DNA from: Mycobacterium marseillense
Lineage (GTDB): Bacteria > Actinomycetota > Actinomycetes > Mycobacteriales > Mycobacteriaceae
Assembly (NCBI RefSeq): GCF_010731675.1
Contig: NZ_AP022584.1
Coordinates: forward strand, 3,658,001-3,722,000
DNA: 64,000 nt
Direction: 5' to 3'
How positions within the stretch are numbered: position 1 is the first letter of the stretch; each line of letters opens with the position of its first letter. Both the position numbers and the translations under genes were made by a program. Under the pieces are notes generated by a model. That model searched no databases. It saw only the letters and a program-made list of their open reading frames with translations, and was not told the DNA's origin. Positions 42,910 through 53,635 of the stretch are shown one piece after another.

Positions 42910-43524
42910 CTAGGCCGCGGTGCGTGGTCGTTGCAGCTGGGCGAATTGTGGGGTTTTGGCCAACGTTTCGACGGCATCGAACAGTGCGGAGGCATCCTCC
43001 GCGGCTGGTACCGCGGTCAGGACCGGTCCGAAGAAGGTACGCTCGCCGATTTGCAGAATCGGGCTGCCGCCAGTCTCGCCCAGCGCGTCTTGGGCCGCCT
43101 GGTGTTGCTGCCGGATGGACTCGTCCAACGATTCGTCCGATACCGCCGCCGCCGTGGCGCCACGGGCGCCGACCGCCATCAAGACCTGCGCTACGAGGTT
43201 GGCATCGACGGGTTCGGAACGATCGAAATACCGCTCGCCGAAGGCGAAATACGCGGCCGGCCATGCCGCGACGCCGCGCTCGCGCGCGACGGCGGCCATC
43301 AGCCGACCGATCTGTTGCGAATCACGCATGCGGGCCTGCTGCGCGGGCGGCAGTTCGCGCCCCTCGTTGAGCACCGCCAGGCTCATCAGCCGCCAGTCGA
43401 TGGCCAATCCCGTGCGCTCGGCGACGGTACGCAGCCAACGTGCGGTATTCCACGAGAAGGGACACACCGGGTCTAGCCACAGCGTCACCTTCGGCGCAAT
43501 CTGATCACTTTCGGTGGCAGACAT
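42910..43524 (-). CDS. DsbA-like mycothiol-dependent reductase family protein with CPFS site
   Basis: This 204-residue DsbA-fold protein is closely patterned on the mycothiol-dependent nitroreductase Rv2466c: LWLDPVCPFSWNTARWL, then WRLMSLAVLNEGRELP and ERTFFGPVLTAVP. The active site is CPFS (Cys21-Ser24), where Rv2466c has CPWC as I recall. A monothiol mechanism using mycothiol is therefore likely. GAAGAGGGAAGG precedes the ATG. It lies between the CsoR-like repressor and the DUF302 gene. Confidence 0.87.
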   Translation of the reverse strand: MSATESDQIAPKVTLWLDPVCPFSWNTARWLRTVAERTGLAIDWRLMSLAVLNEGRELPPAQQARMRDSQQIGRLMAAVARERGVAAWPAAYFAFGERYFDRSEPVDANLVAQVLMAVGARGATAAAVSDESLDESIRQQHQAAQDALGETGGSPILQIGERTFFGPVLTAVPAAEDASALFDAVETLAKTPQFAQLQRPRTAA

Positions 43525-43556
43525 TTGCCCTTCCCTCTTCCGTATCGGTGCGGCCG

Positions 43557-44108
<552 letters not shown>

Positions 44109-44540
44109 ATGCCTACGTTTCTCGAACGGGCTTGGCTGCCGCTTGTCGTCGTGGCGGCGGTTGCCGTCGGGGGCGTGGCCGTCGATCGGCTCCGCGGGGT
44201 TTTCGGCTCCGAAGCGATCTTCACCGCGACCGGCACCAGCGCCGAACCACTCGAGGCCTCGCACATCAAGCGGGTGACCTACGAGGTCTATGGACCCATT
44301 GGCACAGCGGGAAGCGTGAACTACCTCGACAACAACGCACAGCCGAAGCAGGCGGACTTCACCGCGCTGCCGTGGACTCTCACCATCACGACCACGGTGC
44401 CGGCAGTGATCGCCAGCCTGGTCGCGCAGGGCACCGGTGACGACATCGGCTGCCGCATCACCGTCAACGGCGAGCTCAAGGACGAGAGATCCTCGGCTGG
44501 GCGGCACGCCCAAACTTCCTGTCTGGTGAAGGCCGCATGA
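44109..44540 (+). CDS. MmpS-family membrane protein
   Basis: This 143-residue accessory protein for an MmpL transporter has one N-terminal transmembrane helix (residues 8-28, AWLPLVVVAAVAVGGVAVDRL) and an extracytoplasmic beta-sandwich domain. That domain includes HIKRVTYEVYGPIGTAGSVNYLD and C-terminal Cys residues in GCRITVNGE and TSCLVKA that may form a disulfide. AAAGGAGG is an optimal ribosome site. The stop overlaps the mmpL start (ATGA). MmpS proteins assist lipid or siderophore export. Confidence 0.93.
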   Translation: MPTFLERAWLPLVVVAAVAVGGVAVDRLRGVFGSEAIFTATGTSAEPLEASHIKRVTYEVYGPIGTAGSVNYLDNNAQPKQADFTALPWTLTITTTVPAVIASLVAQGTGDDIGCRITVNGELKDERSSAGRHAQTSCLVKAA

Positions 44541-47455
44541 CCACCGACAACGACACCCCTCCGAAATTCATGCGGTTCGTCCGCAGATTCGCCATCCCCA
44601 TCCTGCTGGGGTGGCTACTCCTGACGGTCGCCCTCAACGTGCTGGTGCCGCCCATCGAGTCGGTCGCGCGAAACCACGCGGTGACCATGTCACCGCAAGA
44701 CGCGCCCGCGATGATCGCCGCCAAACGCATCGGCGCCACGTTCCACGAGTCCGACTCCGACAGCATCGCGATGATCGTCCTGGAGAACAGCAGCCCACTC
44801 GGCGACGAGGCGCATCGCTACTACGACGGCCTGGTGAGGAAGCTGCAGGCCGATCCCAAACACGTGCAGCACGTCCAAAACGTGTGGGGGGACCCACTTA
44901 CCGCCGCCGGCGTCCAGAGCCGGGACGGCAAAGCCGCCTACGTTCAGCTCAACCTGGCGGGCAATCAGGGCAGCACCGAGGGCAACGAATCGGTCAAAGC
45001 CGTCCGCGAGATCGTCGACCACTCGAGTCCGCCCAAGGGGCTGAAGGTATACGTCACGGGTCCCGCGGCGCTGACAACCGACATGAACGAAGCCGCCGAT
45101 AAAAGCATGTTCAAGATGATGGGCGTCACGGGCCTGGTCATCATGATGATGCTGTTCATCGCCTATCGTTCGATCGGCACGGTGCTTCTGGTTCTCGTCA
45201 TGGTTGGTTTCGAAATGGGCACGGCCAGAGGACTGGTCGCGCTCCTCGGAAATTCCGGCCTATTGGGATTCTCGACGTTCGTCGTTGCGATGTTGTCGTC
45301 GTTGGCGATCGCGGCGGGAACCGATTACGCGATTTTTCTCGTCGGTCGCTATCAAGAGGCACGTCAGGCGGGCCAGGATCGAGAAACCGCCTACTACACG
45401 ATGTTTCGCGGGACTTATCACATCATCCTGGGCTCTGGGTTGACGATCGCCGGGGCAACGTTCTGCCTGCATTTGGCGCGCCTCTCGTACTTCAAGGCGC
45501 TCGGCATCCCGTCAGCGCTGGGTCTGCTCGTCGTCGTGGCGGGGGCGATGACGGCAGCGCCCGCCGTCGTCGCGGTAGCCACCCGGTTCGGTCTGCTCGA
45601 CCCCCGACGCATGATCAAGACGCGTGGCTGGCGGCGGATCGGCACCGCCACCGTTCGCTGGCCCGGCGCGGTGTTCGCGACCTCGCTCGTCATCGCCATC
45701 GTCGGCATCCTGATCATGCCAAGCATGAAGGTCAGCTACAACGATCGCTTCTACATACCGCGTGACCTACCGTCGAACGTCGGATACGCGGCTGCCGAGC
45801 GTCATTTCAGCGCCGCCACAATGAATCCCGACATTCTGATGGTCGAAAGCGATCATGACATGCGCAACAGCGGCGACATGATCATCCTGGACCGGATCGC
45901 CAAGAACGTCTTCGCATCGCCCGGAATCGCGATGGTGCAGAGCATCACCCGGCCGTTGGGCGGTCCGATCGAGCACACGTCCATCCCGTTTCAGATCAGC
46001 GCGCAAGCGATCCCGATCCGGCAGAACATTCAGTTCATGAAGGACCGCAGCGACGACATGCTCACGATGGGTGATGACCTCGGCGCCATGATCGCCTCGA
46101 TGCAGCGGATGCAGGGCCTACTCGGGCAGATGAGCGGCACGACCCATCACATGGTCGGCGACATGCACGAAATGCAGGCCACGTTGAACGAGATGCGGGA
46201 CCATCTGGCGGATTTCGATGATTTCGCGCGGCCGTTCCGCGACTACTTGTATTGGGAGCGGCATTGCTTCAACATCCCGGTGTGCTGGGCCTCGAGATCG
46301 GTCTTCGAAGCGATCGACGGCGTCGACCAATTCAGCGAAAACATGACCACGCTGATCAAGGACGTGAGCAACGTCGACGCCATACTGCCGCGGCTGCTGG
46401 CCGAGTTTCCGCCGATCATCGCCGTCGCCCAATCCATGCAGGGGACGTTGCTCACGATGCACAGCAGCTTTTCCAACCTGATCACGCAACTGGAGCAGAT
46501 GACCGACACGGCGAGCGCGATGGGGCAGGCCTTCGACGCGTCGCGCAGTGCCGACTATTTCTACCTACCGCCGGAAGCCTTCCAGAATCCCGACTTTCAG
46601 CGCGGTCTGAAGCTTTTCCTGTCACCCGACGGGAAGGCCGCGCGCTTCATCATCACCCATGAAGCGGATCCTGCGACGCCGGCGGGCATTTCCGCGGTCA
46701 TGCCGGAGCTGACCGCCGCGCATCAAGCGGTGAAGGGGACGACCCTGACCGGCGCCAAGTTCTACCTCGCGGGGACCGCGGCCATCTACCGCGACATCCA
46801 GTCGGGCTCCCATTACGATCTGCTGATCGTGGGCCTTGCGGCGTTGACGCTGATCTTTGTCGTGATGCTGATCATCACCCGCGCACTGGTCGCATCCCTG
46901 GTGATCGTCGGCACGGTGCTGCTGTCGCTGGGGGCCGCTTTCGGTCTCTCGGTGCTGGTGTGGCAACACCTGTTCGGCCTCGAATTGAATTGGATCGCAC
47001 CGGTGTTCGGGTTGATCATCCTGCTGGCCGTCGGATCCGATTACAACCTGCTGCTGGTGTCGCGGTTCCAGGAAGAGATCGGTGCGGGGCTGAAGACCGG
47101 CATCATCCGCTCGATGGGCGAGACCGGCGGAGTCGTCACCTCGGCGGGCCTGGTATTCGCCTTCACGATGATGTCGATGGTCGCCAGCGACCTGCGCTCA
47201 ATCGGCCAGGCCGGCAGCACGATTGGTCTCGGCCTGCTGTTCGACACCCTGATTGTGCGCTCGTTGATGACACCGTCGATCGCGGCCCTGCTCGGGCGCT
47301 GGTTCTGGTGGCCGATACGGGTGCGGCCACGGCCCGCCAGCTCCATGCTCCGGCCCTTCGGTCCGCGTCGCCTCGTTCGGTCGCTGCTACTGGGTGAGGC
47401 GGCGGACCGGACAAACGGCGAGCCCGACAGGGCCCTGGCTCGCTCACCGGGGTGA
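44537..47455 (+). CDS. MmpL-family RND transporter
   Basis: This 972-residue RND permease probably exports a lipid, glycolipid or siderophore across the inner membrane using the proton gradient. Twelve helices fall in two halves. The proton-relay Asp-Tyr pairs are Asp263-Tyr264 (GTDYAIFLVGRYQE) and Asp835-Tyr836 (GSDYNLLLVSRFQEE). A large periplasmic loop near 500-660 is rich in Met, Gln and Asp heptads (MQRMQGLLGQM), predicting the long coiled coil of MmpL4/5-type transporters. Coupling to mmpS supports that subgroup. The substrate is unknown. Confidence 0.94.
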   Translation: MTTDNDTPPKFMRFVRRFAIPILLGWLLLTVALNVLVPPIESVARNHAVTMSPQDAPAMIAAKRIGATFHESDSDSIAMIVLENSSPLGDEAHRYYDGLVRKLQADPKHVQHVQNVWGDPLTAAGVQSRDGKAAYVQLNLAGNQGSTEGNESVKAVREIVDHSSPPKGLKVYVTGPAALTTDMNEAADKSMFKMMGVTGLVIMMMLFIAYRSIGTVLLVLVMVGFEMGTARGLVALLGNSGLLGFSTFVVAMLSSLAIAAGTDYAIFLVGRYQEARQAGQDRETAYYTMFRGTYHIILGSGLTIAGATFCLHLARLSYFKALGIPSALGLLVVVAGAMTAAPAVVAVATRFGLLDPRRMIKTRGWRRIGTATVRWPGAVFATSLVIAIVGILIMPSMKVSYNDRFYIPRDLPSNVGYAAAERHFSAATMNPDILMVESDHDMRNSGDMIILDRIAKNVFASPGIAMVQSITRPLGGPIEHTSIPFQISAQAIPIRQNIQFMKDRSDDMLTMGDDLGAMIASMQRMQGLLGQMSGTTHHMVGDMHEMQATLNEMRDHLADFDDFARPFRDYLYWERHCFNIPVCWASRSVFEAIDGVDQFSENMTTLIKDVSNVDAILPRLLAEFPPIIAVAQSMQGTLLTMHSSFSNLITQLEQMTDTASAMGQAFDASRSADYFYLPPEAFQNPDFQRGLKLFLSPDGKAARFIITHEADPATPAGISAVMPELTAAHQAVKGTTLTGAKFYLAGTAAIYRDIQSGSHYDLLIVGLAALTLIFVVMLIITRALVASLVIVGTVLLSLGAAFGLSVLVWQHLFGLELNWIAPVFGLIILLAVGSDYNLLLVSRFQEEIGAGLKTGIIRSMGETGGVVTSAGLVFAFTMMSMVASDLRSIGQAGSTIGLGLLFDTLIVRSLMTPSIAALLGRWFWWPIRVRPRPASSMLRPFGPRRLVRSLLLGEAADRTNGEPDRALARSPG

Positions 47456-47480
47456 TCGGTCGCGAGCGCACAATGGGTCG

Positions 47481-47978
47481 GTGAGGCTGCTGCTGATCGC
47501 CGATACCCACATTCCCAAACGCGCCCGCGACCTGCCCGCGCAGGTGTGGGATGAGGTCGCCGGGGCCGACGTCGTCGTGCACGCCGGCGACTGGATCGCG
47601 CCGGAGTTCCTGGACCGTCTCGAAAGCGCTGCGTCTCGCCTGGTGGGGTGCTGGGGCAACAACGACGGCGCGGAACTGCGGGCCCGGCTCCCCGAGCGGG
47701 CCGACGTCACCCTGGGGGGCGTCCGGTTCACGGTCACCCACGAGACCGGCGCTGCGGCCGGCCGCGACGCCCGCATGTCCCGGCTGTACCCGGACAGCCA
47801 GGTGCTGGTGTTCGGGCACAGCCACATCCCCTGGGACAGCACCACCGAGACCGGGTTGCGCCTGCTCAATCCCGGCTCGCCCACCGATCGGCGCCGCCAG
47901 CCGTTCTGCACGTACATGACCGCCGACGTCGACGACGGCGCGGTCACCGGCGTCGTCCTGCATCGTCTGCCCAGGTAG
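47481..47978 (+). CDS. YfcE/MJ0936-type metallophosphoesterase
   Basis: This 165-residue calcineurin-like phosphodiesterase has all the family metal motifs: DTH (Asp8, His10), GDW (Asp37), GNND near 59-62, His87 in THETG, and GHSH at 112-115. YfcE-type enzymes hydrolyse phosphodiesters with Mn2+, but natural substrates are often unknown. The GTG at 47481 fits the fold start. It follows mmpL by 25 bases and may be co-transcribed with it. Confidence 0.9.
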   Translation: MRLLLIADTHIPKRARDLPAQVWDEVAGADVVVHAGDWIAPEFLDRLESAASRLVGCWGNNDGAELRARLPERADVTLGGVRFTVTHETGAAAGRDARMSRLYPDSQVLVFGHSHIPWDSTTETGLRLLNPGSPTDRRRQPFCTYMTADVDDGAVTGVVLHRLPR

Positions 47979-48035
47979 CGGGTACTTACCGTACGCAGGG
48001 CTTCCCCACATCAATAGCTCGACTACAGAGGTATC

Positions 48036-48497
48036 ATGGCGGAAGTGAAAACACGCACCGATGTCGTTACCGACCTGTTCGGCGTGGTCGGCCGGTTCCG
48101 GCGGCAACTGCGCCGGTCGGCCGGCCGAGCGTTCGATGCGTCGCGGCTCTCCGAATCGCAGTCCGAGCTGCTGTGGCTGGTCGGCCGGCGTCCGGGGATC
48201 TCGGTCAGCGCCGCCGCGGCCGAGCTCGGGCTGGTGCCCAATACCGCCTCGACCCTGGTCACCAAGCTGGTGTCCGACGGGCTGCTGCGCCGCACCGCCG
48301 GGGACACCGACCGCCGGGTGTGCCGGCTGGAGCTCGCCGAGCCCGCCCAGCAGATCCTCGACGCGTCCCGCGCGGCGCGGCGGGGCCTGCTGTCCGAGCT
48401 GCTCGACGAACTCGATGCGGACGAAATCGAGTCCTTGGCAAAGGGATTGGAGGTCCTCGACACGATGACCCGAATGCTTCAGGAGCGACGATCATGA
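48036..48497 (+). CDS. MarR-family regulator
   Basis: This 153-residue MarR protein has a winged-helix core (LSESQSELLWLVGRRPGISVSAAAAELGL, then NTASTLVTKLVSDGLLRRTAGDTDRRVCRLELAEPA), with the DxR wing at GDTDRR. Such repressors usually control adjacent exporters. It is translationally coupled (ATGA) to an ABC ATPase. The upstream ATAG-CTCGA-CTAC segment (48014-48026) is a near-palindrome that could be its operator. Confidence 0.92.
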   Translation: MAEVKTRTDVVTDLFGVVGRFRRQLRRSAGRAFDASRLSESQSELLWLVGRRPGISVSAAAAELGLVPNTASTLVTKLVSDGLLRRTAGDTDRRVCRLELAEPAQQILDASRAARRGLLSELLDELDADEIESLAKGLEVLDTMTRMLQERRS

Positions 48498-49333
48498 GCG
48501 CGGCGCTGCCGATGGCCGTCGACGCCCGGCACCTGACCTATCGCTACGGCCAGTTCACCGCCGTCGATGACGTGACGTTGCAGGTCCGGCCCGGCGAAAC
48601 GATGGGCCTGCTAGGGCCCAACGGCGCCGGAAAGACGACCATGGTCCGGATGCTCACCACATTGGCCCCGGTGCAGCACGGTGAGCTGCACATTTTCGGC
48701 ATGGACGCGCGCCGCCAAACCACCGATATCAGAAGCAACATCGGCTATGTCCCGCAACAACTTTCGATCGAGCCCGCCTTGACGGGCCGACAGAACGTGG
48801 AGTGGTTCGCACGGCTGTACGGTGTGCCGCGCGCCGAACGCTCCCAACGTGTCGGCCAGGCGCTGGTCGCCATGGACCTGTTGGAGGTGGCCGACCGGAT
48901 GGCGTCGGCCTACTCCGGCGGCATGGTCCGCCGTCTCGAGGTGGCGCAGGCACTGGTCAACCGGCCGTCACTGCTGGTGCTGGACGAGCCGACCGTGGGG
49001 CTGGATCCCATCGCGCGCGACGGCGTGTGGTCGCAGGTGCGAAAGATGCAGGCCCAGTTCGGCATGACGGTGCTGCTGACCACCCACTACATGGAGGAAG
49101 CCGACGCGCTGTGCGACCGGGTGGCGCTGATGCACCGCGGGGCGTTGCGCGCCGTCGGCGCACCCGACGCGTTGAAGGCCCAGATATCGAAGGGTTCGCA
49201 GGGCGCGACGCTCGAGGACGTGTTCCGCCATTACGCGGCAACGGGTTTGGACGATGAGGCGGCGTCGACGGAGGAATCGGGCTCCATCCGTGAAATCCGT
49301 TCCAGCAGAAAGGTGGCGCGCCGTGTCGGTTGA
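48494..49333 (+). CDS. ABC exporter ATP-binding protein, DrrA-like
   Basis: This 279-residue ATPase has Walker A GPNGAGKTT (41-49), the Q-loop near YVPQQ, signature YSGGMVRR (140-147) and Walker B LLVLDEPT (160-167), with switch His in TTHYMEEA. The layout matches drug-resistance exporters of the DrrA/CcmA type. It overlaps MarR by four bases and the permease start by eleven, so the operon is tightly coupled. AGGAGCGACG precedes the ATG. Confidence 0.94.
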   Translation: MSAALPMAVDARHLTYRYGQFTAVDDVTLQVRPGETMGLLGPNGAGKTTMVRMLTTLAPVQHGELHIFGMDARRQTTDIRSNIGYVPQQLSIEPALTGRQNVEWFARLYGVPRAERSQRVGQALVAMDLLEVADRMASAYSGGMVRRLEVAQALVNRPSLLVLDEPTVGLDPIARDGVWSQVRKMQAQFGMTVLLTTHYMEEADALCDRVALMHRGALRAVGAPDALKAQISKGSQGATLEDVFRHYAATGLDDEAASTEESGSIREIRSSRKVARRVG

Positions 49334-50141
49334 TAGCGCCCCGACCGGGACACTGCTCCGCGCGCCGCGGGGGTGGCGGCGGGTTGGTGCGCTGTCCGGC
49401 CGCATCGGGGCATTCGCGATCGTCGAACTGCAGAAGCTGCAACACGACCGGACCGAGCTCGTCACCCGGATGGTGCAGCCGGCGCTGTGGCTGCTGATCT
49501 TCGGTACCACCTTCAGCCACTTGCACGTCATCGCCACCGGATCGGTGTCGTACCTGGCGTTCCTGGCGCCCGGGATCATCGCCCAGTCGGCGTTGTTCAT
49601 CTCCATTTTCTATGGGATACAAATCATTTGGGATCGGGACGCCGGGGTGTTGGCCAAACTCATGGTGACGCCTGCGCCGGCGTCGGCGCTGATCACCGGC
49701 AAGGCGTTTGCGGCCGGCGTGCGTTCGGTGGCCCAGGTCGTCGGCGTGATGGCGCTGGCGTACTTGATGGGCGTGGGCCTGACGGTCAACCCGCTTCGGA
49801 TCGCGGCGGCGATGGGCGTCGTCATGCTCGGTGCCGCGTTCTTCGCCTGCCTGTCGATGACGTTGGCCGGCTTGGTACGCAACCGTGATCGCCTGATGGG
49901 CATCGGACAGGCGATCACGATGCCCCTGTTCTTCGCCTCCAACGCGCTGTACCCGGTTGACGTGATGCCGGCGTGGTTGCGCGCGCTGAGCAAGGTCAAT
50001 CCCCTCAGTTACGAGGTCGACGCGCTGCGGGCGCTGCTGATCGGGACACCGTTCAACCCGCTCGGCATCGTCGTGCTGGTGGTGGCGGCGGTGCTCGGAA
50101 TCACCACGGCGTCAACCCTTTTGCGTCGCCTGGTCGCCTAG
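49323..50141 (+). CDS. ABC-2 type permease, DrrB-like
   Basis: This 272-residue permease of the ABC-2 family has about six helices, including PALWLLIFGTTF, the conserved FFASNALYPVDVMPAWLRALSKVNPLSYEVDALRALL segment and a final GIVVLVVAAVLGITTAS helix. The C-terminal part is typical of DrrB. The GTG start at 49323 overlaps the ATPase gene by 11 bases. With the MarR it forms a regulated drug or lipid exporter. I do not recall this operon beside fbpC in M. tuberculosis. Confidence 0.93.
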   Translation: MSVDSAPTGTLLRAPRGWRRVGALSGRIGAFAIVELQKLQHDRTELVTRMVQPALWLLIFGTTFSHLHVIATGSVSYLAFLAPGIIAQSALFISIFYGIQIIWDRDAGVLAKLMVTPAPASALITGKAFAAGVRSVAQVVGVMALAYLMGVGLTVNPLRIAAAMGVVMLGAAFFACLSMTLAGLVRNRDRLMGIGQAITMPLFFASNALYPVDVMPAWLRALSKVNPLSYEVDALRALLIGTPFNPLGIVVLVVAAVLGITTASTLLRRLVA

Positions 50142-50367
50142 ACCGGCACCGGCGGATAGCGGATCAGCCGGCACGTCACAAGGGCCGGCGTGGTTTCGAG
50201 AGCCGATCGTGATCCGAATGTGATGATGTCTGGCCGACTCTCAATCGTTAGCCAACCGCGATCTGTCGCTGCGGCCACGACACCCGAATTCGGCGCTCTC
50301 CCTGTGTTTCACTCCCCGAGAACAGATTCCACCGCATGGTGCGGCAGATGAAAGTTGGGATGGGTAG

Positions 50368-51423
<1,056 letters not shown>

Positions 51424-51436
51424 CACCCGGCGGACC

Positions 51437-51478
51437 AGCATCGGCAGCAGCGCACCGGTCAGCGCTGCTGCCGATGCT
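51437..51478. terminator. Strong bidirectional terminator between fbpC and DUF1275
   Basis: Arms 51437-51453 and 51462-51478 form a perfect 17-bp stem with an 8-base loop, followed by CTTTCTC on the plus strand. It begins 14 bases after fbpC and ends just before the stop of the convergent DUF1275 gene. This is the strongest hairpin in the window. Confidence 0.9.
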
Positions 51479-51483
51479 CTTTC

Positions 51484-52176
51484 TCACGCCTGCTTGAGCA
51501 AGGCGCGCCGATCGGAGTGGAAGTACGTGTAGCCGGTCGTCACCGCGCACACGATCGTGGCTATCACGAGCATCGCCGTCCCGTTGACGAACAGGCTGAT
51601 GAAGCCGCCCACGGTCGCGCCCAGCACGAAGCTGGCGAACAGCAGAAAATAGCCCAGCCAGTCCGCCACGGTCCCCCCGGCGATGTGGCGCTCGATGCCC
51701 TGGCCCATCTTGACCAGCGTCCCGGTCACGTAGCTGAGCGACACCGACACCTCGCCGTCCTTGACGAACGAGGTGTTCAGGGCGCCAATTCCGAAGGCCA
51801 CCAACATGATCGGCGCAAAATCGAGCAGATTCTCTTCCCAGCCCTCGTCGATGACGTCCACCAGGGTGGCCGCGGCCAGGCTGAACGTCGTCAGCACCGT
51901 CGGGCCGTGCGGGTGCGCCACCCAGAAATGCCGCCGGCACACCGAGGCGATCACCACGCCCGAGACGAAGGAGACGATCAACACGCCCGCCGTCACCGAC
52001 AGCAACACGTCGCCGCGGAAATAGCCGAGCATGGCCCGCTGGGCGTTGCCGGTCATGAAGGTGACGAAGTAGCCGGCGGAATGCGTGAAGGCGGTCGCTC
52101 CCAAGATTCCCGCCAGCACCGCCAGCACCCACGACAACCGCGACTCACTGTTGTTGATCTCGTTCGGCACACGCAC
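51484..52176 (-). CDS. DUF1275 (YoaK) family membrane protein
   Basis: This 230-residue membrane protein has about five or six helices: LAVLAGILGATAFTHSAGYF, VLLSVTAGVLIVSFVSGVVIA, APIMLVAFGIGALNT, YFLLFASFVLGATVGGFIS and TAMLVIATIVCAVTTGY. FVTFMTGNAQ is the DUF1275 signature. The function is unknown. It is the end gene of a minus-strand run from treS and mak, with a strong terminator directly downstream. Confidence 0.88.
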   Translation of the reverse strand: MRVPNEINNSESRLSWVLAVLAGILGATAFTHSAGYFVTFMTGNAQRAMLGYFRGDVLLSVTAGVLIVSFVSGVVIASVCRRHFWVAHPHGPTVLTTFSLAAATLVDVIDEGWEENLLDFAPIMLVAFGIGALNTSFVKDGEVSVSLSYVTGTLVKMGQGIERHIAGGTVADWLGYFLLFASFVLGATVGGFISLFVNGTAMLVIATIVCAVTTGYTYFHSDRRALLKQA

Positions 52177-52230
52177 ATGGTTCCAGACGACGGCGGTGCG
52201 CGCAGCGCGCGGAACCCGGCCCCGACGCCG

Positions 52231-53583
52231 TCAGGCGGTCAGGCGCGCGATCGAGCGCAACGGGATCGGCAGCCAGCCGGGCCGGTGCCGCGCCTCGTAG
52301 CCGGCTTCGTAGACGGCCTTGTCCAGTTCGTAGGCGGCCAGCAGCTGCGCCGAATCGCGCGGGTCGATCCCGGAGGCGGCCGCGTAGCCGTCGCAGAACG
52401 CGCTGCGGTTGCGTTCGACCCACTCGCGGGCCCGGGCCGCCAGCTGCTTGTCATCGGCCTGGTCCACCAGCGGCCCGTAGGCAGCGTAGTCGAACGACCG
52501 CAGGACACCGGCCACGTCGCGCAGCGGCGAATCGGGCGCGCGGCGTTCCTCGAGCGGCTGCCCCGGTTCGCCTTCGAAGTCGATGAGCAACCAGCTCTCC
52601 GGCGTGCGAAGCACCTGTCCCAAGTGCAGATCACCATGGATGCGCTGCACGGTGATCGTCTCCGCGACCAGCTTGCCGAACCGCTCTTCGACGGTCGCCG
52701 AGCACTCCCGCAGCTCGGGAACCAGGGCCACGGTCGCCGACAGCCGCGCCAGCACGTTGTCCACCGGAAAGACCGCGTGGGAGGTGCCGAGGGTGTCGGC
52801 CAGGGTGGCGTGCACCGAGGCCACGGCTTCACCGAGGCGGAAGGACTCGCCGGCGAAGTCGCCGCCGACTTCGTACGCGTACAGGTCGCCTTCGGCGAAC
52901 AGGTCACGGACGCTGGCGGTGGCCATCGCCCAGCCTTCCGCGGCGTTGGCGGCGAATTCGGTCACCATGCCCAGCGGCCACACCTCATCGGCCGCCTCAC
53001 CCGGACCCGTCATCTCGTAGGTGCCCAGCAGCCGGGCGACGTGCGGGTTGCCCGCGCGGCCCAGCACGCGGTTGAGTTCAATGTCGGGGTTGATGCCGCT
53101 GCTGACGCGGCGAAACACCTTGAAAATCGCGTCCCGGTCGAAGATGACGCTGGTGTTGGACTGCTCGGCGTCGGACACGTGGGCCATCGCCTCCAGCGGC
53201 AGCTCGGCGTCGGGCTCCTTGGCGAACCGCACCTCGACGCCGGACGCGCCGCGCGCGGCCGACGAATCGATCAGCGACAGCAGGAACTGCGGCGCGTCGG
53301 CGTCATACATCGCGTCGAAGCCGGTGCGGTCGTCGGCGGCGCCGATGGTGGCGACGTTGCTGTACTCGGAGACCGGGGCGGAATCCCACCGCACGATCAC
53401 CTGGTAGCGGTCACGGGAACCGTCGGCGTAGGAGGCGTCGACGAGGACCAGGTCAAGGTCGTCGCGCAAGCCGACGACGACGCTCGGTTCGGCGCTGGAC
53501 AGCTGGCGGTTGCGTCCGGCGTACCAACGTTGCTGCGGAAGCCACTCAGACCAGGGCAGCTTTCCCGGTTGTGTCGTGGTCAT
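52231..53583 (-). CDS. mak: Maltokinase
   Basis: This 450-residue kinase phosphorylates maltose to maltose-1-phosphate, the donor for GlgE in alpha-glucan synthesis. It has aminoglycoside phosphotransferase-like motifs: HGDLHLGQ near 314-321 (catalytic Asp) and LLIDFEGEP near 335. The N-terminal [20 protein letters not shown] is typical of mycobacterial Mak. The ATG at 53583 was preferred to a GTG nine bases upstream because GAGGAGGAGT then has suitable spacing. It follows treS by 52 bases, linking trehalose interconversion to maltose phosphorylation. Confidence 0.93.
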   Translation of the reverse strand: MTTTQPGKLPWSEWLPQQRWYAGRNRQLSSAEPSVVVGLRDDLDLVLVDASYADGSRDRYQVIVRWDSAPVSEYSNVATIGAADDRTGFDAMYDADAPQFLLSLIDSSAARGASGVEVRFAKEPDAELPLEAMAHVSDAEQSNTSVIFDRDAIFKVFRRVSSGINPDIELNRVLGRAGNPHVARLLGTYEMTGPGEAADEVWPLGMVTEFAANAAEGWAMATASVRDLFAEGDLYAYEVGGDFAGESFRLGEAVASVHATLADTLGTSHAVFPVDNVLARLSATVALVPELRECSATVEERFGKLVAETITVQRIHGDLHLGQVLRTPESWLLIDFEGEPGQPLEERRAPDSPLRDVAGVLRSFDYAAYGPLVDQADDKQLAARAREWVERNRSAFCDGYAAASGIDPRDSAQLLAAYELDKAVYEAGYEARHRPGWLPIPLRSIARLTA

Positions 53584-53635
53584 TGGCGCCACTCCTCCTC
53601 ATCGCTACGCTCAGCATCGTCGCCAGCGCGAGTCG

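Noticed and set aside
50226..50351. A 41-codon ORF in the fbpC leader
   Set aside because: It has no ribosome site and no recognisable sequence, and it ends 22 bases before fbpC. It could be a regulatory leader peptide, but nothing supports it.
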